A program made the position numbers and the translations under genes. Shown one piece after another: positions 63,906 through 64,000 of a stretch of 64,000 bases of DNA. The stretch comes from Phascolomyces articulosus (taxonomy: Eukaryota; Mucoromycota; Mucoromycetes; Mucorales; Lichtheimiaceae), in contig JAIXMP010000015.1 in the NCBI GenBank assembly GCA_025677815.1, forward strand, positions 434,001-498,000. The letters run 5' to 3'. The notes under the pieces are model-generated. The model was not told the origin of the DNA. It worked only from the letters and a program-made list of their open reading frames with translations, and did not search any database. Position 1 is the first letter of the stretch. Each line of letters begins with the position of its first letter.

Positions 63906-64000
63906 TGAGTTATTATCAAAAAATAGACGCGTTCTTTTTTTAGGTTTGTGCAAAAAAAAAAGAGTACTTTATTTTTATAAGCAAAGCACAGACGTAATAA
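63906..64000. other. Window edge; upstream of the GCR1_C gene
   Basis: Only 95 bp. It may contain part of an upstream exon or the promoter of the minus-strand gene. The frame remains open to about 63953. Confidence 0.3.

Overview
This window looks like a nuclear contig from an early-diverging filamentous fungus, most likely Mucoromycota/Mucorales. The genes carry many short GT-AG introns (mostly 50-150 nt), intergenic DNA is very AT-rich with long A/T tracts, and the gene set is eukaryotic. It includes a myosin-motor chitin synthase, a mitochondrial citrate carrier, an RNA-dependent RNA polymerase and a PPPDE/DeSI peptidase. Species cannot be fixed from the sequence alone. All exon models below were built by eye from splice signals. 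Reading frame was checked for the full multi-exon models, and each total coding length is divisible by three.

Left block, 2-21 kb, host genes: a small unknown two-exon protein (2.1-2.5 kb), a casein kinase I, mitochondrial ribosomal protein uS13m divergent from BUD23 (18S rRNA methyltransferase), a 1915-aa chitin synthase with an N-terminal myosin motor, a YggS/PLPBP-type PLP-homeostasis protein with a likely mitochondrial presequence, a UQCC2/Cbp6-like complex III assembly factor, and an Old Yellow Enzyme homolog that has lost the usual His/Asn substrate pair. A decayed HET-domain gene follows at 21.2-22.8 kb.

Middle block, 24-58 kb: two inverted copies of a roughly 4.2-4.5 kb sequence (24.17-28.62 kb on the minus strand and 53.49-57.71 kb on the plus strand) bracket about 25 kb of DNA. 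Each copy carries an identical 87-codon ORF and a row of intron-like segments. Each also carries a ~1 kb palindrome whose two ~400-nt arms differ almost only by substitutions that become G.U wobble pairs in RNA transcribed in the direction of the ORF. This is the strongest candidate for something undescribed: a natural long hairpin-RNA locus. Between the copies lie a 7.0 kb CACTA/Tnp2-like DNA transposon (30019-37044) whose transposase is split by an internal inversion, then host genes CUL1 (cullin), a CENP-K-like kinetochore protein, TAF7 and an RNA-dependent RNA polymerase, and a truncated subtilase.

Right block, 59-64 kb: a DeSI-type peptidase with a long Ser/His/Asn-rich tail, a mitochondrial citrate carrier, and a protein with a GCR1_C-like DNA-binding domain.

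The genes do not form one pathway. The functional links worth noting are BUD23 with uS13m (ribosome, divergent promoter), YggS with UQCC2 (mitochondrial, divergent promoter), CENP-K with TAF7 (divergent promoter), and the possible but unproven relation between the hairpin repeats and the RdRP gene between them.
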